DNA of 64,000 nucleotides from Galdieria partita (Eukaryota > Rhodophyta > Bangiophyceae > Galdieriales > Galdieriaceae), in NCBI GenBank assembly GCA_025991245.1, contig BQMJ01000012.1:124001-188000 (forward strand), read 5' to 3'. The notes under the pieces are model-generated. The model had not been told where the DNA came from. It worked only from the letters and a program-made list of their open reading frames with translations, and did not search any database. Positions 33,336-43,128 of the stretch are shown in pieces. The position numbers were made by a program, and so were the translations under genes. Each line of letters starts with the position of its first letter. The stretch's first letter is position 1.

Positions 33336-35193
33336 TCAACGATTGCCAACCCAACCTTTGTTACGTGCAATGGCAGTTAATCGTTCCTTTTCCTTTTTGC
33401 CAAGCGATTGGGATTTCTTTTTGTTTTGTCTATTCGCAGTTTTCTTTTTCTGATGAGATGAGACTTTCCTAGGAACATCAGATCGTTCCATAATATCCGT
33501 CTTTGAGTTGACATCATCATCAGCTGTAACTGTATTTAAATATTCATCCGTGTCTACATCCTCTACGTCTTCCCATGTTTCAGCTTCTTCCAATTCCTTT
33601 ACCAATTGATCAAATTGTGCTTCCAATTCCGATAATTTCGGTAAAGACTTGTCTTGATGAACCTTACTGGGAGGTAACAAGTCATTGGATTCCAACATCC
33701 ATTCCTTGCCTTGAACAAATAACTTGTTATTCCTAATCTCTACCGAATGAATGTTAATATCCAAAGCCTTTGAAAACTTTCTCATCACAAATTGATATTC
33801 TGGAGACACAATCGAAAAGCAAAATCCAGTTATACCTGCTCTACCACATCTTCCTGCACGATGCAAATAATGTTGTGCATCGGTAGGCAATTCCAGTTGA
33901 ATGACATGAGAAACAAAAGGAAAATCCATTCCCCTCGCCAACACTTCTGTACATACCAATATGGGATACTTGCGTTGACGAAAATCCTTCAATACTTTGG
34001 CACGTTCCATTTTAGTTTGATTGCCTTGCATGTAGGCTGCCTTTAATTTAAACTCCTGTAACTTGGAAGCTATCACTCCTGCTCGATGTTGATCATTCAC
34101 AAATATGATCACAGAACTAGGCAATGGATGGGCAAATAAAATACGTCGTACTGCTTCCAAATGTTTATGTTTTGCAGTAGTTATCATGAAATGATGAATA
34201 TTTTGAGGTGAGCCACGAGTAGTCCATTCAGAACCTAATACCACTGCATTGTTTTGATATCTAAGTAGATTGAGTAGTGCAAGTAAACGTTGAATACAAC
34301 AACTACCTTTGCGATGCTTCAACAACACAAGGTAAAGTACAAGTAGCAGAACAAAATATCGTTTGCTTTCTGGATGAACAACGTTGTAACAAAGCTTCCA
34401 ATTTCTCTCGATTATTAGGAGTATCCAAACATTGGTCTACTTCATCGACAACAACAATGGATGCTTGAATAGGATTCAAAATATGCCTCCTAATGAAATA
34501 CAATTCATTACATGTCTCTCTGTTACCCAATCAACACAATCAATACACGACTTACTCTACTGTCAACTCATATAGTCGTCCAGGAGTACCCAACACAATA
34601 TGTGGCTGTTTCTCCTTCAGACTATCCATCTGACGCTGAATATTGGCTCCTCCAATAAGAGATACACTCTTAATGGACATATTGCTGGCAAGTGAGTCGC
34701 AAACATTGGCTGTCTGTACACACAATTCTCGAGTTGGTTCGATGATGACGACTTGAAGTTGCCTTTGTTGCACATCAATTCTCTCCAAAATGGGAAGAAG
34801 GAAAGCCTAGTACAACAGTCAGTCTATTGATGAATATTGGGATGATTGCTCTAAAGAATAACTTACTAAAGTCTTTCCACTCCCTGTATGGGAACCAAGT
34901 GTCACGTCGAGACCACGCTTGATACAAGGAATAGCACTATGTTGAATAGGAAGTGGACTTGAGTATCCCAATCTTTCAATGTTGTGCAACAAAGTCTTGT
35001 TTTGAACCAACCAATCAAAGTTTGAAGAGAGGTGAAACCGAAGCTTATGAGGAAAAATCTCTTGAAAGTTGCGGAAACGAGGTCTCCACAGGTGTCTGCA
35101 ACAAGGTGAGATACACACATTCGACGATGAAAAGTATCGTTGTTGGTGAAATATTATCGTACAACCCCAACAACTCTGAACAAAGCTGCACAT
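33336..35193 (-). CDS. DEAD-box RNA helicase, probably organellar
   Basis: Four exons (35193-34867, 34806-34556, 34489-34307, 34260-33336) give 561 residues. Helicase motifs are Q (GYSSPLPIQHSAIP), I (SHTGSGKT), Ia (PTRELC), TPGRL, II written DEVD in place of DEAD, III SAT, the GMDFP block and VI HRAGRCGRAG. The N-terminus (MCSFVQSC, then QQRYFSSS and CRHLWRPRFR) is Ser/Arg-rich without acids and resembles a mitochondrial or plastid presequence. The C-terminus is acidic and then very basic. The target RNA is unknown; organelle ribosome or intron work is plausible. The start codon is 24 bases from the divergent EVE-domain gene. Confidence 0.9.
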
Positions 35194-35217
35194 ATCTCAA
35201 CACGATTTTTGGATCGA

Positions 35218-35874
35218 ATGACCAAAAGGAAGCGCACGATTTCCACTGTATCACAATCAAAGCAAAAAGAAACAAAGGAAAACAACAATTCTGTAGAACA
35301 AGAGTTGGAAAGTTGTCGTCAGTTCTTTCTCCTCAAGTCAGAACCTGAGTCAAGACTGGAAAAAGGGGTAGATGTTCGGTTTTCAATACAAGACTTGGAA
35401 AATGAACCGGATCAAAGTGCTACTTGGGACGGAGTTAGGAACTATCAAGCTAGAAACATTCTCAAGTCTATGAAAGTGGGAGATTTGGCTTTCTTTTATC
35501 ATTCTAATTGTAAAGAACCTGGAATAGTAGGTGTAGTTCGCATAACAAAGGAAGCCTTTCCTGACCCAACACAGTTTGACCCAAAAAGTCCTTATTACGA
35601 TCCAAAAAGCAGAAAAGAGAGTCCAAGTTGGTTTGCAGTGCAAGTCAAATTGGAAGAAAGATGGAACAAAAAGATATCACTCAACCAATTGAAAAACTAC
35701 CAAACAAAGCAACTGAGTGGTATGGACTTGTTCAAACGTTCTCGACTAAGTGTACAAAAAGTACTCGAATATCAGCGGAATTTTATCCTTGAGCTGCTCA
35801 ACAATGAGAACAATACTAAAACAGCTTTTACGACAAACACAACTAACTATCTTGAAGAACAAAAACAAGAGTAA
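35218..35874 (+). CDS. EVE-domain protein (THYN1-like)
   Basis: A single exon of 218 residues. The EVE domain starts at FFLLKSEPES and contains WDGVRNYQARN, MKVGDLAFFYHSNCKEPGIVG, DPKSPYYDP and PSWFAVQVK, all typical of the thymocyte nuclear protein 1 group, which is related to PUA/YTH folds that bind modified bases. A short basic N-terminus may be a nuclear signal. The start is the first ATG in frame, 24 bases from the divergent helicase start. The stop is 8 bases from the convergent phosphatase stop. Confidence 0.92.
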   Translation: MTKRKRTISTVSQSKQKETKENNNSVEQELESCRQFFLLKSEPESRLEKGVDVRFSIQDLENEPDQSATWDGVRNYQARNILKSMKVGDLAFFYHSNCKEPGIVGVVRITKEAFPDPTQFDPKSPYYDPKSRKESPSWFAVQVKLEERWNKKISLNQLKNYQTKQLSGMDLFKRSRLSVQKVLEYQRNFILELLNNENNTKTAFTTNTTNYLEEQKQE

Positions 35875-35882
35875 ACAAAGAA

Positions 35883-36761
35883 TCACATCATACGACAAGG
35901 CCGCTCATCCTTGCGCATGTTGGTCAGGTTATGGAATCCTTTGGGTTTATACTGCTCCAAGAATAAAAGCTGACGACTGTTGATTGCACCTCGACGACGA
36001 GCACGAATATAACCAATAGCATCGAGAGCATCCATACCCATTTCAATCAGAGCAATAGCAACCATAACTGGAGCTCGGCCCAAACCAGTCTTGCAATGGA
36101 TTGCAATACTTATCTTGGAAGAATTATCAGCCAAACCTTCTCCAACTCTTTCTTCCGTATGAGAAGCAACTGAAGATAACTTGTTCGATCCTTGAAAAAC
36201 TACTTTCCCTGAAGTTTTCGTCACAGTTTCATTATCTGTTACGCAACTCAACAATGAAAGCCATTTCTGTATAATCTCCGCAGAAGGAACTCCACCATCT
36301 TCAAAGGGCCAATCATGATGCTTGAAACCTGCATCAACCAACTTTTCAGCATTATACAACGACTCACATAGCCGAACAACGTGCTTCACTCCAGCTCGCT
36401 TCAAAGTATCCATATAATTGTTTAAACAGTCTTCCGAAGGAGAGCCCGTAATGAGGAAGACATAGCGTCCAAGCTGAATAAAAGTGGGTTGCTTAGAGGC
36501 TAAACCACGACGAAATGCTTCAGAATTCCTCTCACCAAGACTCAAAACACCTTCCAAGTCTTTCATTGCTGCAACCAGTATTTGTTCCTTCTTGTCCGCT
36601 GACGAGGAGTTGTTGCGAAAACGAGATGCAAGAGAATGTTTTGCAACAACGATTCGAACAAGTTTCTTGTCTACTGCCTTGGAGCGATTATTCAAGACTG
36701 CAGAATTATCCGTATTCAACGCTCCAGTTGACAAGCTTCGGGTAATTGTGCTCGTAGTCAT
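35883..36761 (-). CDS. PRL-type (PTP4A-like) protein tyrosine phosphatase with CAAX box
   Basis: A single exon of 292 residues, well over the roughly 170 of animal PRLs. The catalytic loop HCKTGLGRA has the Cys-X5-Arg signature. The general-acid region is HHDWPFEDGGVP, and the C-terminal block AIGYIRARRRGAINSRQ matches PRLs. The last four residues, CRMM, form a likely prenylation (CAAX) box after basic residues, as expected for membrane-bound PRLs. Extra length comes from a basic N-terminal extension of about 100 residues and a Ser/Thr-rich insert of about 45 residues just before the catalytic loop. The start is the first in-frame ATG. Confidence 0.88.
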   Translation of the reverse strand: MTTSTITRSLSTGALNTDNSAVLNNRSKAVDKKLVRIVVAKHSLASRFRNNSSSADKKEQILVAAMKDLEGVLSLGERNSEAFRRGLASKQPTFIQLGRYVFLITGSPSEDCLNNYMDTLKRAGVKHVVRLCESLYNAEKLVDAGFKHHDWPFEDGGVPSAEIIQKWLSLLSCVTDNETVTKTSGKVVFQGSNKLSSVASHTEERVGEGLADNSSKISIAIHCKTGLGRAPVMVAIALIEMGMDALDAIGYIRARRRGAINSRQLLFLEQYKPKGFHNLTNMRKDERPCRMM

Positions 36762-38325
36762 ATTGTGGAGCAATATCAAATTCAACAAGATAACTGTAGA
36801 AAGGACAACCGACTGAAGAGTTCAAACCTGCCAACAATTGAGTTTTTCCAATCAGAACTTAGAACTTGCAACTCCAAAACTGGGGTTAAAGGACAAAGCG
36901 GGAAACCAATTAGGGATCCAGTCGATGAGCTAATCCTTCGTACTCGTAAACCTCCTCAGTGGCTGTCACCATACAGTGTCTAATATCAACGGATGCCTTG
37001 TGACTATGGTCCAGTGGAACACAAGACCTCTCCAAGTGGGTATATGTTGCGTCTAAACTGTAAAGGCCCAAAGTTCCTACTTGACACTCTAGAAACCACC
37101 CAAGCAAAGCCAGTGTGTAAATACTACTATACTATATAAACTCAAAAGAAGCTTTGAAAGTTGAAACAAGAACTAGGCGAACCCTACACAAAATGATCGC
37201 AGCCAAGAAAGCCAATTCTGCAGAAGCGGCCGAATTGCTGCTTAAAAAGCGCCAAATTTTGGTCCTCTCACTTTTCACGCACCCTCATTCTTTCGGCGCA
37301 TAGATGGTTTGATTTTGGCCCATCTAGAAACACATCATCTCCAAAAAGCCATTAGGAGATTTCGCTATTGTTGTCAAAATGGTTTTCAAGGTTAATTGTT
37401 TTTATTGTAGAAAACATAGAATGGATAAGTTGAATGCTCTTTGTACCTTGAAAACCTGCAAGTACTCTTACCAACTTTCTCGTGACCAGAGTCACATATA
37501 CTTGGAAATGTATTGAAAGAAGTGTATTATGAGTTTTGCTTGGTATGTTATTGAAGAGTGGAGATTCTTTATACAGAACCTTCAAGGGAGCTCCATTGAC
37601 CGAAAAGGACATCTTGAAGAGTAATCCTTATGAGCTGAAACAATATTCACTTACCTATTGCTTCCGCTCCAATTCCTAGAGATATCTTTCAAGACCCATT
37701 ATCACTGTTATAACGTTGTTGTGAGTTTCCCAATATCTCGACGTGAGTTTTGTCCGTCGCCTGAAGTATTTTGTCTTTTGGAAATTGTATACAATATATA
37801 TTTTTGAAGTCAATGTACTTCGGCGATAGTCTATTGCTATTCGCACGGATAGGATTTATGTGTTTGTAAAAGTCTTTTTCTATTTGATTCTTGAAAGCAA
37901 GATTATTTAAAGACAAATCTGTGTCAAAGTGTATGCAATATATGGGCTATTGAAATGTACGATTTCTTATTCCAGTAAAGTTGACTGTTTGAAAGTCAAG
38001 ATGAAGTACATTGCAAATGGTACAAGTTATGTTTTTAGATTTCTGAGGGGAAATAGAAATATTTGAGGCATATCTTTCTTCTACAAAAGCTTGTTGGAAT
38101 TAGATGTGATCCTAGAGTCTTAAGTCGTTTTCGCAGCACTGGGCACCTGAAATATTTCATAATGACTTGCGAGGATATAAACCAACTCTTCTTCCATTCC
38201 AGAAATACGATACTGAAGCCAACAGTGATAACTGACTTTCTTTAAAACTCTAAGAAAGCCGCACGAAAATCAATTGCATTCCATTGAAATTAATTTCTTG
38301 TAATTTATTGTCGTTGTCCACCAAA
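36762..38325. other. Long intergenic stretch
   Basis: 1564 bases without a gene I can support. Several minus-strand frames between 37350 and 37920 can be joined by good-looking splice sites, but only through exons of 29-33 bases and with no family match. A 37-codon plus-strand frame starts near 37194. The right end is the nucleoside diphosphate kinase promoter. Confidence 0.35.
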
Positions 38326-38985
38326 ATGGAACACTCAGAGAGAAGTTTTATTATGATAAAACCCGACGGCGTGCAAAGACAGTTGGTAACTACTATTATT
38401 ATTGGTTCTTTATAAACATATTAAGAAGTGTATTTATCAAGATCGGAGAAATCGTTTCCCGTTTCGAACGTCGCGGGTACAAGTTGGTGGCGGCAAAAAT
38501 GATGACTCCTTCAGTACAACTTGCCAAGCAGCACTATGCAGAACACGATGGAAAGCCGTTCTTTGAATCTTTGGTGAACTTTTTAACTTCTGGTCCGGTG
38601 TTTGCAATGGTTTGGGAAGGAAAGGTTTGGTCATCGTATTGAATCGTAGACGTTTCTTAACTCTTTCAAAGGACATTGTTGCTACTGGCAGGAAAATGAT
38701 TGGAAAAACCAAGCCTCTAGAATCAGATCCTGGAACTATCAGGTGCGTTTTCTGTTGTTTTTTATGTTGTCAATCTCTCAACTGGTTTGTCTAGAGGAGA
38801 CTTTGGAATTGATGGTAGGTTGGAGTCTATCGTTTTGTTCATTATTCATGTTTTGTATAGTTGGTAGAAATATTATTCATGGAAGTGATTCTGTTGATAG
38901 TGCCAACCGTGAAATCAAGTTGTGGTTTCATGCAGAGGATCTCAATTCCTGGAAACCTGTCACACAAGGATGGATTTATGAGTAA
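38326..38985 (+). CDS. Nucleoside diphosphate kinase
   Basis: The enzyme transfers the terminal phosphate from ATP to other nucleoside diphosphates through a phospho-histidine. Five exons (38326-38385, 38442-38624, 38672-38742, 38795-38814, 38861-38985) give 152 residues, exactly the family size. Blocks are [36 protein letters not shown] and [20 protein letters not shown], then [16 protein letters not shown] with the active-site His, and the final WIYE. Exon 4 is only 20 nt. No transit peptide is present, so a cytosolic form is likely. Confidence 0.96.
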
Positions 38986-40461
38986 GTACTAGCCACTATT
39001 CTGGTTGCTGCTTTAGTTGTGAGGAATCCAAGCTCAAATAAATGGGTTTAGTCTTGTTGTGTTGGTATTTTTGTATATCGATATTTTACCAAATTGGAAT
39101 CTGCCTATGGAGATAATTCTTATTCCAATCTTTTCGCATAATGTCAACGAGATGAGCATTAAGACTATTTTTTGCTATTTGATCTACAAAATAAAGCGGA
39201 ATCTATTCGTTCTTTGAACATTTATGAAACAAAGAAAGAATTCCGAGTCTGGCCGTTTCTGCTTAGACTAATCTTTCTGATTGGATGAGTATCCAAGAAA
39301 TATTTAGAAGAGTAGACGAATTACATTTCTTACTCTATTTCAAACAGTCCACCTGACATTCTTAACCAACTAATAATTGCCTGGTATTGAATGTACTTCC
39401 GACGCAGAGCAAATGCTCTTATCTATTCACAGTGCTTTGACTAGTGAACAAAACAATAATTGTTCATATTCATTGACAAGAAGATATGAAACAAGACGAA
39501 CTATCGAATTTATGAACCACACCTAAACTTTTGAAATAACTTTTTACTTCCTTTGCATTTTACATGTATCAAGTGCTGCTCTATCATTCAACTCTGTTGT
39601 TTGCTGCCTAGTTGTGCACGTCTTCCAACCGCTACTTCTATGTCACTCCTCTTTTATGTTTTGGCGTGAAGCTGCAAGAGGAATATTGGAAGGGAGTGTT
39701 GGTTTAAGAATAGCAATCATGTTTGAGATGAAAGAAAGGAAGAGGAGGAAGAACGGAAGCAGGAGTTCAGAAGATAGGAGGAGGTAAGAAGACAAAGGAG
39801 GTTCTGCTTCAACCCCAAGTTTCGCTAGGCCTTCGGTCGTATACTTATTAAGTAAAAGTCGGCAAATCAACTTTATTTGCTCAAGTTCTTATTCTCTATT
39901 CTTTTCTTCTGTAGTGTGACGGCCCAGATTGGAACGAAGAAGTGCAGCTGTGTATCGAAAGGAAACAAGCATTATCCACATAGCTAAAGGTGTGTGTATA
40001 AAGAATAAGACAAAAGTCGACTCAATACCACTTTGTTGTACTAGAGCCCAGTTTAGGAGGGAAGACAGTCTAACTAGAAAACCTCTGATAAAGAAGTTTA
40101 TGTAACCTGCTGCTTGTAAAGAGGCAGCAGATAGTCAAGTCGGAGATAGTCTTATGTTGTTCAAGGTTTCGGTTTGGCCTCAACGCTTTTGAGATTGTAT
40201 GAAAGAAAAATAGCTTTCTCTTTGGACGAACCTAGAAACTTTGTCATCCTTTTCATAAAGGGAATTGTCACACCTTCCAGTGAATACTAAGTAACTTTGG
40301 AGAAGAGTTCTCACCAATCAGTAAAATATATATCACTCGTTTTATATGTGTTCAATCAAGAGGACGATTCAAATAAAGTCAACCACATTGACACTCAGTA
40401 GAAACTAGTCAAATGAGACAAAAACTTTGAAGATAGCTAGATTGAATGAAAAGAAAATTCT
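38986..40461. other. Intergenic stretch before the glycosyltransferase cluster
   Basis: 1476 bases. A purine-rich tract near 39720-39800 creates a leucine-rich minus-strand frame (39643-39870). A short perfect stem, CTGCTGC/GCAGCAG, lies near 40110-40135. Neither is convincing as a gene; nothing else stands out. Confidence 0.35.
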
Positions 40462-41280
40462 TTACAGGACACACGCGAGTTCTTCTGCAGAAAAAGTCAA
40501 TTTTTTGCACCCCTCTCCTATAAAGTCGTCACTAGAAACAGATAGCTGCTCCTTCAGTGACATAAATGATGTATTTTGTATATTACATTCAGCAGTTTCA
40601 TAGTCTCTCCAGGGTCCGGTTCCTTGCAATATCTTGACTCCACCAGTATTCGAGGAATTTTTGAGCTTTTCCACTACACAATCAGCAAAAGCGCGGTAAC
40701 CATCACCATTTGGCTTCAACTTGACTTTTTCATAGCAATTGAGAGCATAATCACGACCTAACGCCAAGATCCCAACAGCCAAAACTAAATGCTCATTATC
40801 ACTGTTCACAAAAGCTCTTCCCTGCGACTCCCAAAGGCTCAAAAACTGGTTTGCTAACGTCGAAGGCCTAATCAAAAAATATCCTGAAGCTATTTCTATA
40901 CCTCTCATAGCGACAATAAGGTCACTTGTGTTGTCAACGTAATCTTCAAGTCGTTTCGAGATGTTTAAAACATACGAATCTGCATCAATAAACATAATCC
41001 AGTCTTCTTCGAACAAATGTTTTCTGATGGAAGGAATCTTATTGAACCTGACATCTTCCACGCCAAATGATGTGTTTTCATGGTGTAGTCTATAACCGTG
41101 CAATCTTGCGTAGCAACTCCACCTTTGGATATACGGCAAGTATTCTTCCTTGTCAGAATATATAACTATCCCAAACCTCAAGGGACTCTTCGTTTTCTGA
41201 AGAAAACGTGTTTGTTCGACAATAAATATGCAAGCTACTCCAGTGAGAACCAACAGTGCGGACTTCGAGCTGGTCTTCAT
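40462..41280 (-). CDS. Type II membrane glycosyltransferase, GT34-like
   Basis: 272 residues in one exon. A short Lys/Ser N-tail and one membrane span (SALLVLTGVACIFIVEQ) precede a lumenal catalytic domain, the typical Golgi layout. The domain has the pattern of GMA12/MNN10-type (GT34) transferases: WSCYARLHGYRLHHEN, the metal-binding DAD in WIMFIDADSYVLN, and the G-YFLIRPS and LSLWESQG blocks. NNTS and NSS sequons are present. Family placement is by pattern only; a related DXD family is possible. Substrate is unknown. It is the first of a run of mostly minus-strand carbohydrate-active genes. Confidence 0.75.
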   Translation of the reverse strand: MKTSSKSALLVLTGVACIFIVEQTRFLQKTKSPLRFGIVIYSDKEEYLPYIQRWSCYARLHGYRLHHENTSFGVEDVRFNKIPSIRKHLFEEDWIMFIDADSYVLNISKRLEDYVDNTSDLIVAMRGIEIASGYFLIRPSTLANQFLSLWESQGRAFVNSDNEHLVLAVGILALGRDYALNCYEKVKLKPNGDGYRAFADCVVEKLKNSSNTGGVKILQGTGPWRDYETAECNIQNTSFMSLKEQLSVSSDDFIGEGCKKLTFSAEELACVL

Positions 41281-41655
41281 CGATCAAGTCAACCAAAGAT
41301 GCAACGGCTTCAATCTCTAACTGGAATGACATTTAGTGATCCTGACAGAAATTCGAAAAAGTCACAGTTGTAACTATAATGGTTTCAGCCATCGTTGTTA
41401 AACTTCCTCTTATGTGTATTAATAGAGTCTCCATGTGGTTGCAATGCAATATATTCCACTATGCAAAGAATTTGCAGCAGCTGACAAAGACTAATAAGAA
41501 ACTTTATGGTTATTCAATTTGGGATATTTGTCTGCCAAACAGAAAGACTTCGAAATATACTTGTGGCTCCTCTTTGATAGATATGAATTATGAAAACTCC
41601 AAACCGAAAAGCCAACTCTCTTCGTCGTAGTTTCAACAAGTTATTTCTTTCGTGA
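41281..41655. other. Short intergenic gap within the cluster
   Basis: 375 bases between two tandem minus-strand glycosyltransferase genes. An 83-codon plus-strand frame overlaps here but has no coding features. It probably holds the promoter of the downstream gene. Confidence 0.3.
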
Positions 41656-43128
41656 CTACAAAACAAGAGAAGGATGCAGTTGTTGAGATACAAAAGGTCC
41701 TGCTATTCCTTCGTATTTCTTTTCATCGTAACACTTCGAGTAAACAAACGTTTCACTGCTTCTGTTATATTTCAACAGCTTGTAGTTGTTCCAATGAATA
41801 GCTGATCCATTTGATAATGCGATAGAGGCGTATTGCGCTTCCTCATACAGTGTCGGGTTCTAAACAGTCATCAGACAAAATGATAACTGGCTCAATTGTA
41901 ATTTTACCGTGTGAATACCTATCTCTCCTATGTGACGAGTACGAGAGATGCAAGGCTGCAAGTTATAGCGAGGAATGATACCAAGCTGAATTGTTGAGAA
42001 ATGACAAATTGTTGTTCATACAGTGTTACTTACAACTCTAAATAATCTTACAGACCAATCCCATCCGTCTTCACACTTCAAAAATATATCGAGATTTTCC
42101 CATATTGCTTCAAATGTATCTTTGCTAATTAAATAACCACACGACTCGAATTTTGGCGTAAGTTCCACCTCATTGAAACTATATTTTGAATGGATACTGC
42201 GACTGTAAGAATTACTCAAGTGAACAATCAAAGAGGCGATAACATACTGATTGTAAAGATTGATATCATGAACAACAATGCCCTTTGTTTCAAGTTCATG
42301 GGCAATGACTAACAAAGATTTTCCAGTTGTGTAGAAATCCTTTGAAACAACCAAATCATCTTCCAATACAAGAACATGACTTGCAGAAACCTGGGATTTC
42401 ATAAGTCTAAAGATTGTGAATAAAATCCAACTAAAACTTTCCTTTAGCCAAGTAAAAAAATAGCGAAAGGACTTACAGCCAGTGTAACTTTAGGCGGAAT
42501 CTCGGATGAACAGATTCTCTCATATCAAAAGGGAAAAACAAAGTGTATTTCTATTCGAAAAGTTCGATAAACAGGCGACACACAAATCAATATTACTTAC
42601 TTGAGAGAAAGCATAGCGGTCACAAAGACTTGTTACACTTTCATTGGCAGAAGTACGAGAAATAAATATGGGAGCACTTTGGATGTCGGAAGATTCCCAC
42701 AATGTCTTCAGCATCGTTTCTATAAATTGAACTCGGTCACCCATTAAAAGGACCACAGGAACGACGCTTTGTTCTTTGGGAACGAGTTTCAGGAGTCGTG
42801 AGAGTTCCATAGAATTCTGACTATCCTTTGAAACATCAAACTTTAGCTGATATGTTTCAAAATACTTATAAATAAAATTGTGCAAAGACTCCAAGAAATC
42901 TACAGAGACGGTTGCATGGTTCAGGTTCTTCAACTCCAAAGACTTCCTCTTCAATTTCGTCCGGTGAACTGAAAAGACAATGAACTGCAGAGTAATAAGT
43001 AAAATACATAGAATCACAGTCAATCGGCTACTTCGGAAGCGCCACATCTGCTTGGAAGGGTAATGTTGGCGCGCAATCCACAATGAAATTTGTGGAAAGA
43101 GAATGTCCCAGAAATGCGAGTAGTTCAT
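41656..43128 (-). CDS. Type II membrane glycosyltransferase, GT13-like (GnT-I related)
   Basis: Five exons (43128-42601, 42550-42477, 42406-42034, 41985-41908, 41859-41656) give 418 residues. A basic N-tail is followed by a span (LTVILCILLITLQFIVFSV) and a lumenal domain. The domain follows the GnT-I/POMGNT1 plan: VVPVVLLMGDRVQFIETML, then ASHVLVLEDDLVVSKDFY with the EDD metal site, CEDGWDWSVRL, and PCISRTRHIGEIGIH. GnT-I adds GlcNAc to N-glycans, but the similarity here is moderate, so the acceptor should not be assumed. An ATG 27 codons downstream (MWRFRSS) is an alternative start that keeps the membrane span. Confidence 0.82.

Noticed and set aside
34400-34470. DEVD in place of DEAD as a sign of an inactive helicase
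   Set aside because: DExD variants are common in active helicases and the other motifs are intact.
37341-37690. Minus-strand gene built from exons of about 30 bases
   Set aside because: Splice consensus is good at one site, but the exons are tiny, the joined protein has no family resemblance and the frame could not be extended upstream.
39643-39870. Leucine-rich membrane-like minus-strand open frame
   Set aside because: The hydrophobic character comes from a purine-rich tract on the other strand; there is no convincing start exon.
40108-40140. Structured small RNA suggested by a CTGCTGC/GCAGCAG stem
   Set aside because: A single short stem without conserved boxes of spliceosomal, nucleolar, RNase P or SRP RNA.
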